Shown here in pieces: positions 14,952 through 23,262 of a stretch of DNA of 64,000 bases. The DNA is taken from contig SCOI01000001.1 in assembly GCA_005503085.1 (NCBI GenBank), positions 62,001 through 126,000 of the forward strand, written 5' to 3'. This DNA comes from Burkholderiales bacterium C2. GTDB lineage: Bacteria > Pseudomonadota > Gammaproteobacteria > Burkholderiales > Burkholderiaceae_C. The position numbers and the translations under genes were made by a program. Numbering within the stretch: position 1 is the stretch's first letter; each line of letters opens with the position of its first letter. The notes below the pieces were generated by a model that worked only from the letters and a program-made list of their open reading frames with translations, searched no databases and was not told the DNA's origin.

Positions 14952-15370
14952 GACCAGCCACCGCGCTGGGCATCCAGATACTGGCGCACGACGAAGAGAT
15001 CGGCCACCTGCCCGCCCAGCATGCGCTCCAGCGCCGAGCGGCCACCGAACAAGGCCGCGCTATTGGGTTTCTTGATCCAGGCATCGGCGCGCTCGGGGAC
15101 CGGCAGCAGAATCTGCAACGCGGCATAGATGCCGAACAGATGGGACAGGCGCTCCAGGGTCGCGCCGTCCAGCCCGGTCTTGATGCGGCCGGCCTTCCAG
15201 TCGTAGAAACTGGTGCGGCCGCAGCCCAAGAGGCGCTGCTGCTCTTCGTTGCTCAGGCCCCAGGCCTTGGCGATATTGAAGAAGCTGCGCAGCGCCGCCG
15301 CCGCAGCGGCCGGCGAATGCAGATCGGGCGCGGTGGGTGCCGCTTCGCGGCTCGGGAGACTGAGGGCCAT
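14948..15370 (-). CDS. Xre/MbcA/ParS-type antitoxin of the RES toxin
   Basis: A 140-residue antitoxin located directly upstream of the RES toxin. Residues 30-85 form a helix-turn-helix (SNEEQQRLLGCGRTSFYDWKAG), followed by the DUF2384 toxin-binding domain (LERLSHLFGIYAALQILLP; ADAWIKKPNSAALFGGRSALERMLGG). The pair order antitoxin-toxin with overlapping ends is standard for this type II system. Upstream, a sigma70-like promoter is embedded in two inverted repeats, consistent with autorepression. Confidence 0.9.
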   Translation of the reverse strand: MALSLPSREAAPTAPDLHSPAAAAAALRSFFNIAKAWGLSNEEQQRLLGCGRTSFYDWKAGRIKTGLDGATLERLSHLFGIYAALQILLPVPERADAWIKKPNSAALFGGRSALERMLGGQVADLFVVRQYLDAQRGGWS

Positions 15371-15401
15371 GACACACCTTGTGCGGGATTGCCTGGCCCT
15401 C

Positions 15402-15439
15402 AGTGTAAGTTCAATTGCGAACTAAAGTCAAACTTTAGT
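15402..15439 (-). promoter_or_regulatory. Promoter and operators of the RES-Xre toxin-antitoxin operon
   Basis: On the minus strand TTGACT (plus 15426-15431) and TACACT (15402-15407) are separated by 18 bp, a good sigma70 promoter. Two inverted repeats overlap it: ACTAAAGT-CAA-ACTTTAGT at 15421-15439 (perfect 8-bp arms, covering the -35) and AGTTC-N6-GAACT at 15408-15423 (filling the spacer). The antitoxin ATG lies about 30 bases downstream of the -10. This arrangement is what autoregulation by an HTH antitoxin would need. The first repeat has no U-tract, so it is unlikely to be a terminator for the upstream dctP-like gene. Confidence 0.7.
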
Positions 15440-15451
15440 CCGAAACAGAAC

Positions 15452-16468
15452 TTACTTGCCGCCGCGGATTTTGGCCAGCTCGGCCTGGGTCTCGTTCCAC
15501 AACTCCATGCCCACCTGGGTGGCGATGCCGGCATTGACCTTGGTCAGCTTGTCGCGCATGCGGCCGCTTTCGGCCGGGCTCAGCTCGGTGACCTGCATGC
15601 CCTTGGCCTTCAGATCGGCCAGGGCCTTGGCGGCCTCGGCACGGGTGTCCTTGCGCTCGAAGTCGCGGCTGATCACGGCGGCCTTCTGCAGCACGGCGCG
15701 CTCATCCTTGGACAGGCCGTCCCAGTACTTCTTGCTGACCAGCACGATCCACGGCGCGTAGACGTGGTTGGTCACCGTCAGGTACTTCTGCACCTCGTAG
15801 AACTTGGCCGACAAGATGGTGTTGTAGGGGTTCTCCTGGCCGTCGACCGCCTTGGTCTCCAGCGCGGTGAACAGCTCGGAGTACGGCAGCGGCACGGCAT
15901 TGGCGCCCAGGGTCTTGAAGCTGTCCAGGTAGACGTTGTTCTGCATCACGCGCAGCTTGATGCCGTCCAGGTCTTCCAGCTTGGCGACCGGCTTCTTGTT
16001 ATTCGTCAGGTTGCGGAAGCCGTTTTCCCAATAGACCAGACCGACCAGGCCCTTCTCCTCGAGCTTGGCCATCACCTTCTGGCCGATCGGGCCGTCCAGC
16101 AGCGCATCGGCCTCCTTGGTGTTGTTGATCAGGAAGGGCGTGTCCCACAGCGCCATTTCCTTGGTGATGCCCACCAGCGTGGCGGTCGAGCCGACCATCA
16201 TTTCCTGCGCGCCGCCGATCAAGGCCTGCTGCATCTGCGTATCGGGCCCCAAGGCCGCGCCGCCGATGGCGCGCAGCTTCATCTTGCCGCCGGACAGCTT
16301 CTCGACGTTCTCGGCCAGCACCTTGGCGGCGCGGCCCTGGTTGCTGGCCTCGGCCAGGCCGTAGCCGAAACGGATCAGGCGCGGCTTGATGTCCTGGGCC
16401 TGGGCCAGCGGGGCGAGGCAGGCCAGCGCAACGGCGGCCAGCAGGGTACGGCGAAGGGTGTTTTTCAC
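15452..16468 (-). CDS. TRAP transporter substrate-binding protein, DctP family
   Basis: A 338-residue periplasmic binding protein for a tripartite ATP-independent transporter. Signal peptide: VKNTLRRTLLAAVALACLAPLAQA. Mature motifs fit DctP: IRFGYGLAEASNQGRAAKVLAENVEKLSGGKMKLR, NGFRNLTNNKKPV, LDGIKLRVMQN and ALETKAVDGQENPYNTI. The start is GTG 16468, with AAGGAG six bases upstream; earlier in-frame codons lack a site. It follows the DctM gene by 40 bp and closes the gluconokinase-TRAP operon. The ligand is probably a sugar acid, inferred from the co-transcribed gluconokinase. Confidence 0.93.
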   Translation of the reverse strand: MKNTLRRTLLAAVALACLAPLAQAQDIKPRLIRFGYGLAEASNQGRAAKVLAENVEKLSGGKMKLRAIGGAALGPDTQMQQALIGGAQEMMVGSTATLVGITKEMALWDTPFLINNTKEADALLDGPIGQKVMAKLEEKGLVGLVYWENGFRNLTNNKKPVAKLEDLDGIKLRVMQNNVYLDSFKTLGANAVPLPYSELFTALETKAVDGQENPYNTILSAKFYEVQKYLTVTNHVYAPWIVLVSKKYWDGLSKDERAVLQKAAVISRDFERKDTRAEAAKALADLKAKGMQVTELSPAESGRMRDKLTKVNAGIATQVGMELWNETQAELAKIRGGK

Positions 16469-16487
16469 GGAAGTCTCCTTATGGATG

Positions 16488-16511
16488 ATCAATCAATCTA
16501 TCTATCAATCA
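16488..16511. repeat. Six tandem tetranucleotides ATC(A/T) between dctM-like and dctP-like genes
   Basis: Bases 16488-16511 read ATCA ATCA ATCT ATCT ATCA ATCA. The tract ends in the stop codon of the DctM-type gene (16509-16511, minus strand) and lies just upstream of the ribosome site of the DctP-type gene. Length change by slippage would alter only the spacing between the two genes, not a reading frame. Confidence 0.75.
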
Positions 16512-17801
16512 GCGCATCCACGCCACCGGCGCGATCACGATCTGGGGGAACAACACAAACAGGATCAGGATCAGGGTGTAGGTGATCAGGAAGGGATTCA
16601 CGCCCTTGATCACCTGGTGCATCGACAGCCGCCCGACGCCGGCCACCACATTGAGCACCGTGCCCACCGGCGGCGTGATCAGGCCGATCGCGCCGTTGAG
16701 CACAAACATCAGGCCGAAATACACCGGGTCGATGCCGGCCTTGACCGCGATCGGCAGCATCACCGGCGCGAAGATCAGGATGGTGGGCGTCAGATCCAGC
16801 GCGGTGCCGATGACCACCAGCGTGATCATCATCACCGCCATCAGCAGGCGCGGTGACTCGATCAGCCCGCCCAGCCAGCCGCTCAAGGTGCCCGGCAGAT
16901 CGGCCAGGGTGATCATGTAGCTGGCCACCTGGGCGCCGGCGCACAGGAACATCACGATGGCCGTGGTCTTGGCAGCGCGCACCAGCACCTGGTGCAGCTC
17001 GCCCATGCTGAGCTCGCGGTGGATGAAGAAGGCTATCACCAGCGCATAGAAGGCCGCTACCACGGCGGCTTCGGTGGGTGTGAACACGCCTGTCTTCATG
17101 CCGCCGATAATGATGACGGGCATCAGGATGGCCCAGAAGGCCTTGGCCGTCGCGCGCAGGCGCTCGACCATCGGCAGCGCGACGCCGCCGGGTAGGTCGA
17201 TCTTGCGCAGCTGCAGCTTCCAGGCCACCAGCAGGCCCGCGCCCATGATCAGTCCCGGCACGATGCCCGACAGAAAGAGCTGAGAGATCGAGGTATTGGT
17301 CGTCACACCATAGATCACAAAGGGCATGGACGGCGGGATGATGGGCGCGATGATGCCGCCCGAGGCGATCAGGCCGGCCGAGGTGTGCATCGGGTAGCCA
17401 TGGGCCCGCATCATCGGCAGCAGGATGGTGGCCAGCGCCGCAGTGTCGGCCAGCGCCGAGCCGCTCATGCTGGCCATCAGCACCGAGGCGCCAATCGCGA
17501 CAAAGCCCAGGCCGCCGCGGATATGGCCGACCCAGGCCTGCGCCATCGTGATGATGCGCCGGCTGATGCCGCCGGCATTCATCAGCTCGCCGGCCAGGAT
17601 GAAGAAGGGCACGGCCAGCAGCGGGAAGCTGTCGATGCCGGCCACCAGGTTCTGCGCCAGCAGCTGGGTGTCCCAGAAGTCCAGCGCCCAGGCCATGCCG
17701 GCACCGGTCAGCACCAGCGCAAAAGCCATCGGCATGCCGATGCCCATCAGCACCAGCATGCCGGCAGAGAAAACCACAAAGGCGAGTGCCTCGTTGCTCA
17801 T
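16509..17801 (-). CDS. TRAP transporter large permease, DctM family
   Basis: A 430-residue, roughly 12-helix inner-membrane protein that forms the Na+-coupled transport channel. Family signatures: GIGMPMAFALVLTGAG, FPLLAVPFFILAGELMNAGGISRRI, ALADTAALATILLPMM, SAGLIASGGIIAPIIPPSMPFVIYG and FGLMFVLNGAIGLITPPVGTVLNVV. ATG 17801 has GGAG eight bases upstream; an in-frame GTG at 17810 overlaps the DctQ stop but lacks a ribosome site. It is organised as dctQ-dctM-dctP behind gluconokinase. Confidence 0.95.
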   Translation of the reverse strand: MSNEALAFVVFSAGMLVLMGIGMPMAFALVLTGAGMAWALDFWDTQLLAQNLVAGIDSFPLLAVPFFILAGELMNAGGISRRIITMAQAWVGHIRGGLGFVAIGASVLMASMSGSALADTAALATILLPMMRAHGYPMHTSAGLIASGGIIAPIIPPSMPFVIYGVTTNTSISQLFLSGIVPGLIMGAGLLVAWKLQLRKIDLPGGVALPMVERLRATAKAFWAILMPVIIIGGMKTGVFTPTEAAVVAAFYALVIAFFIHRELSMGELHQVLVRAAKTTAIVMFLCAGAQVASYMITLADLPGTLSGWLGGLIESPRLLMAVMMITLVVIGTALDLTPTILIFAPVMLPIAVKAGIDPVYFGLMFVLNGAIGLITPPVGTVLNVVAGVGRLSMHQVIKGVNPFLITYTLILILFVLFPQIVIAPVAWMR

Positions 17802-17806
17802 GACAC

Positions 17807-18322
17807 TCACTCCACGTCAGCACCATGGCCCAGATCCAGCGGGCTGCCACGCAGCAGCTGGACCAGGGCCATCAGACCAATGAAAACCGCGCTCAGCAGC
17901 CCGGGCAGCGGCAGCAGGGCCGTCGGATAGCCCATCACCACCGAGTGGCTGTCCATGCCGACCACCACCTGCTGCCAGGCCCCCCAGCCCAGCAGCACGC
18001 AAGCCAGCACGACGGCCGCACGTATCAGCGCCGCCATCAGCTTCAGCGCCAGCGGCCGCTTGCGCAGCGGCAGCAGCAGGCTGGTGAAGGCCATGTGCTC
18101 GCCGCGCGGATAAGCGGCCGTCGCGCCGATGAAGACCATCCAGACAAAGAGCAGGCGCGACAGCTCCTCACTGGCGGCGATGCCGCTGCCGAAACCGTAG
18201 CGCAGCACGACGTTGACAAAGACCGCGATGGCCATCACGGCCAGGCAGGCAGCCATCAGGCCGTCGCTGAGGCGCTGCCACAGCGGCAGCGGTCGGGTCT
18301 CGGGGGTTGGCGACTCGCTCAT
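17807..18322 (-). CDS. TRAP transporter small permease, DctQ family
   Basis: A 171-residue membrane protein with four predicted helices (LMAACLAVMAIAVFVNVVLR; EELSRLLFVWMVFIGATAAY; LIRAAVVLACVLLGWGAW; LPLPGLLSAVFIGLMALVQLL). The ASEELSRLLFVWMVFIGA block is characteristic of DctQ. It pairs with the DctM subunit. The start overlaps the gluconokinase stop by ATGA. The frame remains open upstream across gluconokinase, which is a shadow; ATG 18322 gives a standard DctQ length. Confidence 0.93.
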   Translation of the reverse strand: MSESPTPETRPLPLWQRLSDGLMAACLAVMAIAVFVNVVLRYGFGSGIAASEELSRLLFVWMVFIGATAAYPRGEHMAFTSLLLPLRKRPLALKLMAALIRAAVVLACVLLGWGAWQQVVVGMDSHSVVMGYPTALLPLPGLLSAVFIGLMALVQLLRGSPLDLGHGADVE

Positions 18323-18819
18323 GCGCCCTCTCCTTGCAGCCAGGCCAGGGCCTCGCTGAGTTGTTGTTCGGGTGTGGCGGCGGCCGCGACGCGCAGCACG
18401 CCGGCCTCGCGGAGCGGCGACTCCAGCGCGGCGAACTGGCTGTCCACCAAGCTGGCCGGAAACAGATGCTCGGCCGCACGCGCCGCCACGCGCTGCAGCG
18501 ACAGCTCGCGGCTGATGTCCAGGAACACGAAGCGCAGCCCCGGCACCGCCGAGCGCAGGCGTTCGCGATAGCTCAGCTTCAACGCCGAGCAGGCCAGCAC
18601 CGCTCCGCCGCTCTGGGCCGCCAACTCGCGACCCAGCAGGTCCAGCCAGCCCTCGCGGTCGGCATCGGTCAGCGCGATGCCGGCACGCATCTTGGCCACC
18701 GAGGCCGGCGAATGATGGGCATCGCCCTCGATATAGGCCCAGCCCCGGGCCGCAGCGATGGCCTGGCCCAGGCTGGACTTGCCGCAACCGGCCACCCCCA
18801 TCACGACTGCTTTTGACAT
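18319..18819 (-). CDS. gntK: Gluconokinase
   Basis: A 166-residue cytoplasmic kinase phosphorylating gluconate to 6-phosphogluconate. P-loop GVAGCGKSS at residues 8-16, then the GntK hallmarks WAYIEGDAHHSPASVAKMRAG, LTDADREGWLDLL, VLACSALKLSYRERLR and HLFPASLVDSQFAALE. First gene of an operon with a TRAP transporter, so the transporter probably imports gluconate or a related acid. A perfect palindrome (18821-18834) ends one base before the start codon, leaving no space for a normal ribosome site, so repressor binding could also block translation initiation or the transcript could be almost leaderless. Confidence 0.93.
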   Translation of the reverse strand: MSKAVVMGVAGCGKSSLGQAIAAARGWAYIEGDAHHSPASVAKMRAGIALTDADREGWLDLLGRELAAQSGGAVLACSALKLSYRERLRSAVPGLRFVFLDISRELSLQRVAARAAEHLFPASLVDSQFAALESPLREAGVLRVAAAATPEQQLSEALAWLQGEGA

Positions 18820-18820
18820 T

Positions 18821-18834
18821 GGATAGCGCTATCC
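18821..18834. promoter_or_regulatory. LacI-type operator O1 next to gntK
   Basis: GGATAGCGCTATCC is a perfect 14-bp palindrome with the central CG typical of LacI/GalR-family operators. It ends one base from the gntK ATG. An identical copy lies 111 bp away, next to the divergent lacI-type regulator gene, which very probably encodes the DNA-binding protein. Confidence 0.85.
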
Positions 18835-18931
18835 CACTGCATCAAACAAAAGGTGGCAGCGTCGGCGCTGACCACCACGGATTGCTCCAACCGGCGCCGA
18901 TTTCGGGTATGCACGAAGCCTGCGAAGGTTT

Positions 18932-18945
18932 GGATAGCGCTATCC
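18932..18945. promoter_or_regulatory. LacI-type operator O2 upstream of the regulator gene
   Basis: A second exact copy of GGATAGCGCTATCC, 44 bp before the start of the LacI-family regulator. Centre-to-centre distance to O1 is 111 bp, close to a whole number of helical turns, which would allow DNA looping between the two sites and autoregulation of the regulator. Confidence 0.85.
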
Positions 18946-18988
18946 TACGCCCGAGTTCATCGCACCGTATCAGGGATAACACGCACCC

Positions 18989-20029
18989 ATGTCAGGCACA
19001 ACGCCCCCCAACAAGGCACGCCGGCGCCGCTCCAGCGGCCGCGCCACGCTGCAGGATGTGGCCCAGGCGGCCGGCGTCAGCCCCATCACCGTGTCGCGCG
19101 CGCTGCGTGGCGAACGCGCCGTCGCGCCGGAGCTGGTGGCCCGGGTGCAGGCGGCGGCGGCGCAGCTGGGCTATGTGCCCGACCCGGCCGCCCGTGCGCT
19201 GGCTTCCAGCCGCAGCTCCCAGGTCGCGGTGCTGATTCCGCTGCTCAGCAATGCCTTGTTCGTCGATCTGCTGGACGCCGCGCAGCGCGCCCTGCTCGCG
19301 GCCGGCTACCAGACCCTGATCGGCGTCACCCATTACGAGCCGAGCGAGGAGGAAGCCCTGCTGCGCAGCTATCTGCTGCATAGGCCGGCCGGCCTGATCG
19401 TGACCGGCTTCGACCGCACCGACGAGGCGCGTCGCCTGATCGAGGGCAGCGGCGTGCCCTGCGTGCATGTGATGGAGACGGTGGCGGCGGCCGGCACCTA
19501 CAGCGTCGGCTTCTCGCAGGCCGATGCCGGCCAGGCCATGACCGAGGCCTTGCTGGCGCGCGGCCGGCGCCAGATCGCTTTTGCCGCGGCCCAGCTCGAT
19601 CCGCGCACGCTGCAGCGCATCGAGGGCTATCGGCGCGCGCTGCAGGCGGCCGGCCGCTACCGGCCGGAGCTGGAATTCCTGAACCCGGAGCGCTCCTCGC
19701 TGGCGCTGGGCGGCGCGCTGCTGGAGCAGGTCTTGCGCGAGGCCCCCGAGGTCGACGCGATCTTTTTCAACAACGACGACCTGGCCCAGGGCGCCCTGCT
19801 GGCCGCGCTGCGCCTGGGCATCCAGGTGCCCGAGCGCCTCGCGGTGGCCGGTTTCAATGACCTGACCGGCAGCGAGCAGATGCTGCCGCCGCTGTCCACC
19901 GTGCGCACCCCGCGCAGCGAGATCGGCGCCGAAGCGGCGGCCATGCTGATCAAGCTGATGCGCGGCGAGGCGGTGGCCGCGCCGCAGCTGGACCTGGGCT
20001 ACCAGGTGCTGTTGCGCGGCAGCTGCTGA
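18989..20029 (+). CDS. LacI-family transcriptional repressor, probable regulator of gluconate genes (GntR-like)
   Basis: A 346-residue LacI/GalR regulator. The N-terminal headpiece has ATLQDVAQAAGVSPITVSRA (about residues 18-38) and the hinge helix PDPAARALASSRS. The periplasmic-binding-like core follows: VAVLIPLLSNALFVDLLDAA, GLIVTGFDRTDEARRL, DAIFFNNDDLAQGAL and VAGFNDLTGSEQMLPPLSTVRTPRSEIG. It is divergent from gntK and the TRAP genes, and two identical palindromes lie between them, so it most likely represses that operon until gluconate or its phosphate is present. AGGGA precedes the ATG. Confidence 0.93.
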   Translation: MSGTTPPNKARRRRSSGRATLQDVAQAAGVSPITVSRALRGERAVAPELVARVQAAAAQLGYVPDPAARALASSRSSQVAVLIPLLSNALFVDLLDAAQRALLAAGYQTLIGVTHYEPSEEEALLRSYLLHRPAGLIVTGFDRTDEARRLIEGSGVPCVHVMETVAAAGTYSVGFSQADAGQAMTEALLARGRRQIAFAAAQLDPRTLQRIEGYRRALQAAGRYRPELEFLNPERSSLALGGALLEQVLREAPEVDAIFFNNDDLAQGALLAALRLGIQVPERLAVAGFNDLTGSEQMLPPLSTVRTPRSEIGAEAAAMLIKLMRGEAVAAPQLDLGYQVLLRGSC

Positions 20030-20035
20030 CGCGCC

Positions 20036-23000
20036 CTACTCCGCCGGTACCGCCAGCGCCGCAGGCTCGGCCACATCGGCTGGCTTGGGCTTGCGATCCC
20101 GCACCAGATACGAGTACAGCACCGGCACCACCACCAGGGTCAAGAGGGTCGAGGTGATGACGCCGCCGATGATGGCCCGGCCCATCGGTGCCTGGATCTC
20201 GCCGCCGTCGTTGAGCGCGATGGCCATCGGCAGCATGCCGAACACCATCGCGGCGGTCGTCATGATGATGGGCCGCATCCGTATCAGGCCGGCCTGCAGC
20301 AAGGCCTCGGCCACCGTGGCGCCGGCCTTGCGCGCATGGTTGGCGAAGTCCACCAGCAGGATCGCGTTCTTGGTCACCAGACCCATCAGCATCACCAGAC
20401 CGATCATCGAGAACACGTTCAGCGTGGTGTTGGTCAGCAGCAGGGCCAGCATCACACCGATCAGCGACAGCGGCAGCGAGGCCATGATGGCGATGGGCTG
20501 CACAAAGCTGCCGAACTGGCTGGCCAGCACGATGTAGATGAAGATCACCGCCAGCGCCATCGCGCCCATCAGGCCGCCAAAGGCCTCGGCCTGCTCCTTG
20601 CCGGCGCCGTCGACCATGAAGCTGGTGCCCGGCGGCAGCTGGGTCTGCTTCAGCAGCTTCTGCACATCGGCATTGACATCGCCCGAGGGCCGGCCCTGCA
20701 CGCCGGCATAGACGGCCTCGCGGCGCTGCAGGTTCTGGCGTCGAATCACCTCGGGGTTGAAGACCTGCTCGATGTCGGCCACCTGGTCCAGCGCGATCGG
20801 CGAGCCGTCGCGGGCAAAGGCCACCGGCAGCTTGGCCATCTGCTCGACCCGCTCGCGCTGCTCGCGCGGCAGACGCAGCAGCACCTCGACCTGGTTGCCG
20901 TCCGGCGTGCTCCAGTGGGTCGCGACATCGCCGTTGACATAGGCGCGCAGCGAGGCCGCGACCTGGGGCGCGGTCAGGCCCAGCTCGCGGATCGCCGAGT
21001 CCTTCAGCCGCACCGCGAACGCCGGCAGGCCGGGTTTGACCGTGGTCTCGACATCGACCGCGCCGGGCACCTTCTTGATCGCCTCGACCAGGTCCTTGGC
21101 AGCCTGGGTCAGCACCTCGGGATCATTGCCGAGGATGGTGATCCAGACCGGGCGCTCGAAACCGACGCTGACCTCGATGCCGGGGATCTTGGCGATGTCG
21201 GCGCGGATCGCGTCCTCGATCTCTTTTTGCGTGCGCTGGCGGTCCTTGCGGTCCTTCAGCGTGATGTTCAGCACCGCCTGGTTGCGGCCGGTGGCCATGC
21301 CCTCGCCGGTGCTGCCGACCACGGTGGAGACGGTCTTGATGTCCGGATAGCCCATCAGGATCTCCTCGACCTGCTGCACCTTGGCCGAGCCGCGCTCCAG
21401 GCTGGTCGCGACCGGCATGCGCAGATTGATCGCGGTGAAGCCCTCGTCGGTCTGCGGAATGAACTCGCTGCCGACCAGCGGTGTCAGACCCAGCGCCAGC
21501 ACAAAGCTCAAGACCCCACCGCCCATCACCAGGCCGCGCGGCGTGATCGTCGCCATGCGCAGGCGGCGCGGCTGGCCGCGGTCGCGCCGGCCCTCGGCAT
21601 CGAAGGGCCGGGCGAACACCGGCAGCCAGGCGCGGTAGCGCCGCGCCGAGAAGGCCCAGCGGATCAGGCGCTCATAGGCGTCGTGCAGCCAGTCCATGCC
21701 GCGGTCGGTGCCGTTGATCAGCTGGCGCAGCACCGGCATCTGCTTCAGCCGGTTGCTGGGCGGGTCGGGCCAGATGCTGGACAGCATCGGGTCGAGCGTG
21801 AAGCTGACGAACAGCGACACCAGCACGGCCACGACCACGGTGATGCCGAAGGGGTAGAAGAACTTGCCGATGATGCCGCCCATGAAGGCCACCGGCACGA
21901 ACACCGCGCAGATCGCGAAGGTGGTCGCCATCACGGCCAGGCCGATCTCGTTGGTGCCGTCCTCGGCCGCGCGGTGGTGGTCCTTGCCCATGCCGACATG
22001 GCGCACGATGTTCTCGCGCACCACGATGGCATCATCGATCAGCAAGCCGATGCACAGGCTCAGCGCCATCATCGTCATGAAGTTCAAGGTGAAGCCGAAG
22101 GCGTGGACCGCGATGAAGCTGGAGATCACCGCAATCGGCAGCGTCAGCCCGGTGATGATGGTCGAGCGCCAGCTGTGCAGGAACAGGAAGACGATGGCCA
22201 CGGTCAAGAGCGCGCCCTCGATCAGCGTGTGCTGCAAGCCCTTCAGCGAGCCCTTGACGAAGTCGCTGCTCGCATAGATCAGGCTCAGCTCCACATCCTT
22301 GGGCAGGGTCTTGCGCAGCTCCTCGGCCGCCTCCTTCACCGCATCGCCGGTCTTGACGATATTGGCGTCCTGCTGTTTGAAGACATTGAAGCTGACCGCC
22401 GGCACGCCGTTGATGCGGGCCACGCTGTCGGGCTCGCGCTCGCGCTCGACCAGGGTGCCGAGATCGGCCAGGGTCAGCACCAGCGAGCCGCGGCGCGCCA
22501 CGACGATCTGCGCGAACTGCTTCGGGTCCTTGACCCGGCCCTCGACGCGCAGGATGGCGTCCGATCGGCCGTCCGACAGCAGGCCCACCGGCTGGTCGGT
22601 ATTGGCCTCGGCCAGGGCCTTGGCGATCTCGGCCGGCGTCACGCCATAAGCGCGCAGGCGCAGCGGATCCAGATCGATGCGCACCTCGCGCGACACCAGG
22701 CCGCCGACATCGACCTTGGCCACGCCCTCGACCCGGCCCAGACGCTTGGCCACGGTCAGCTCGCCCAGCATCGACAGCTCGCGCGCCGGCCGGGTCTTGC
22801 TCATCAGCGCCAGCACCACCACCGGCTCGGCGTTCTCGCCCTGGAAGCGCGAGACCGCCGGCGGCTTCACATCCTCGGGAAACACCGCCTGGGCCAGCGC
22901 GACGCGGTCGCGCAGATCCTGCATGGCCCGGCTCATATCGGTGTCGAGCGTGAACTCGGCACTGAGCTGGGCCCGGCCCTCGAAGCTGCGCGACTGGATG

Positions 23001-23236
23001 CGCTTGACGCCGGCAATCGTGTTGATCGTCTCCTCCAGCGGCTTGGCGACCTCGCGCTCCACCGCCTCGGGGCTGGCGCCCGGATAGCGCACATCGATCC
23101 AGGCGCCCGGCAGGCTGATGTCGGGCGTCTGCTCGACGCCCAGCTTGGCATAGGAAAACAGGCCCAGCACGCATAGGGCCACCATCACCATGGTCGCGAA
23201 AACCGGGTTCTGGATCGAGATTCGGGTCATCCACAT
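20036..23236 (-). CDS. RND-family efflux transporter, inner-membrane pump (AcrB/HAE1 type)
   Basis: A 1066-residue proton-driven pump. The N-terminus ISIQNPVFATMVMVALCVLGLFSYAKLGVEQTPDIS and the duplicated 12-helix layout are typical. The proton-relay pair is in IGLLIDDAIVVRENIVRH; helix 4 and helix 10 motifs are followed by GLVTKNAILLVDFANHARK in the second half and GGVITSTLLTLVVVPVLYSYL near the end. An Arg-rich insert near residue 540 is longer than in AcrB. AGAGGAG precedes ATG 23236. It follows the adaptor gene by 26 bp; no outer-membrane factor is present, so it probably recruits a TolC encoded elsewhere. Confidence 0.95.
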   Translation of the reverse strand: MWMTRISIQNPVFATMVMVALCVLGLFSYAKLGVEQTPDISLPGAWIDVRYPGASPEAVEREVAKPLEETINTIAGVKRIQSRSFEGRAQLSAEFTLDTDMSRAMQDLRDRVALAQAVFPEDVKPPAVSRFQGENAEPVVVLALMSKTRPARELSMLGELTVAKRLGRVEGVAKVDVGGLVSREVRIDLDPLRLRAYGVTPAEIAKALAEANTDQPVGLLSDGRSDAILRVEGRVKDPKQFAQIVVARRGSLVLTLADLGTLVEREREPDSVARINGVPAVSFNVFKQQDANIVKTGDAVKEAAEELRKTLPKDVELSLIYASSDFVKGSLKGLQHTLIEGALLTVAIVFLFLHSWRSTIITGLTLPIAVISSFIAVHAFGFTLNFMTMMALSLCIGLLIDDAIVVRENIVRHVGMGKDHHRAAEDGTNEIGLAVMATTFAICAVFVPVAFMGGIIGKFFYPFGITVVVAVLVSLFVSFTLDPMLSSIWPDPPSNRLKQMPVLRQLINGTDRGMDWLHDAYERLIRWAFSARRYRAWLPVFARPFDAEGRRDRGQPRRLRMATITPRGLVMGGGVLSFVLALGLTPLVGSEFIPQTDEGFTAINLRMPVATSLERGSAKVQQVEEILMGYPDIKTVSTVVGSTGEGMATGRNQAVLNITLKDRKDRQRTQKEIEDAIRADIAKIPGIEVSVGFERPVWITILGNDPEVLTQAAKDLVEAIKKVPGAVDVETTVKPGLPAFAVRLKDSAIRELGLTAPQVAASLRAYVNGDVATHWSTPDGNQVEVLLRLPREQRERVEQMAKLPVAFARDGSPIALDQVADIEQVFNPEVIRRQNLQRREAVYAGVQGRPSGDVNADVQKLLKQTQLPPGTSFMVDGAGKEQAEAFGGLMGAMALAVIFIYIVLASQFGSFVQPIAIMASLPLSLIGVMLALLLTNTTLNVFSMIGLVMLMGLVTKNAILLVDFANHARKAGATVAEALLQAGLIRMRPIIMTTAAMVFGMLPMAIALNDGGEIQAPMGRAIIGGVITSTLLTLVVVPVLYSYLVRDRKPKPADVAEPAALAVPAE

Positions 23237-23262
23237 GGCCGACTCCTCTTTCTTTTTATGTT

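Noticed and set aside
15421-15439. Terminator for the dctP-like gene
   Set aside because: The inverted repeat has no U-tract on the minus strand and overlaps the -35 of the toxin-antitoxin promoter, so an operator is the better reading.
20336-23176. A 946-residue plus-strand frame opposite the RND pump
   Set aside because: Composition (His, Asp, Gln, Arg-rich, repetitive) is that of an antisense shadow; the RND frame is complete and has a strong ribosome site.
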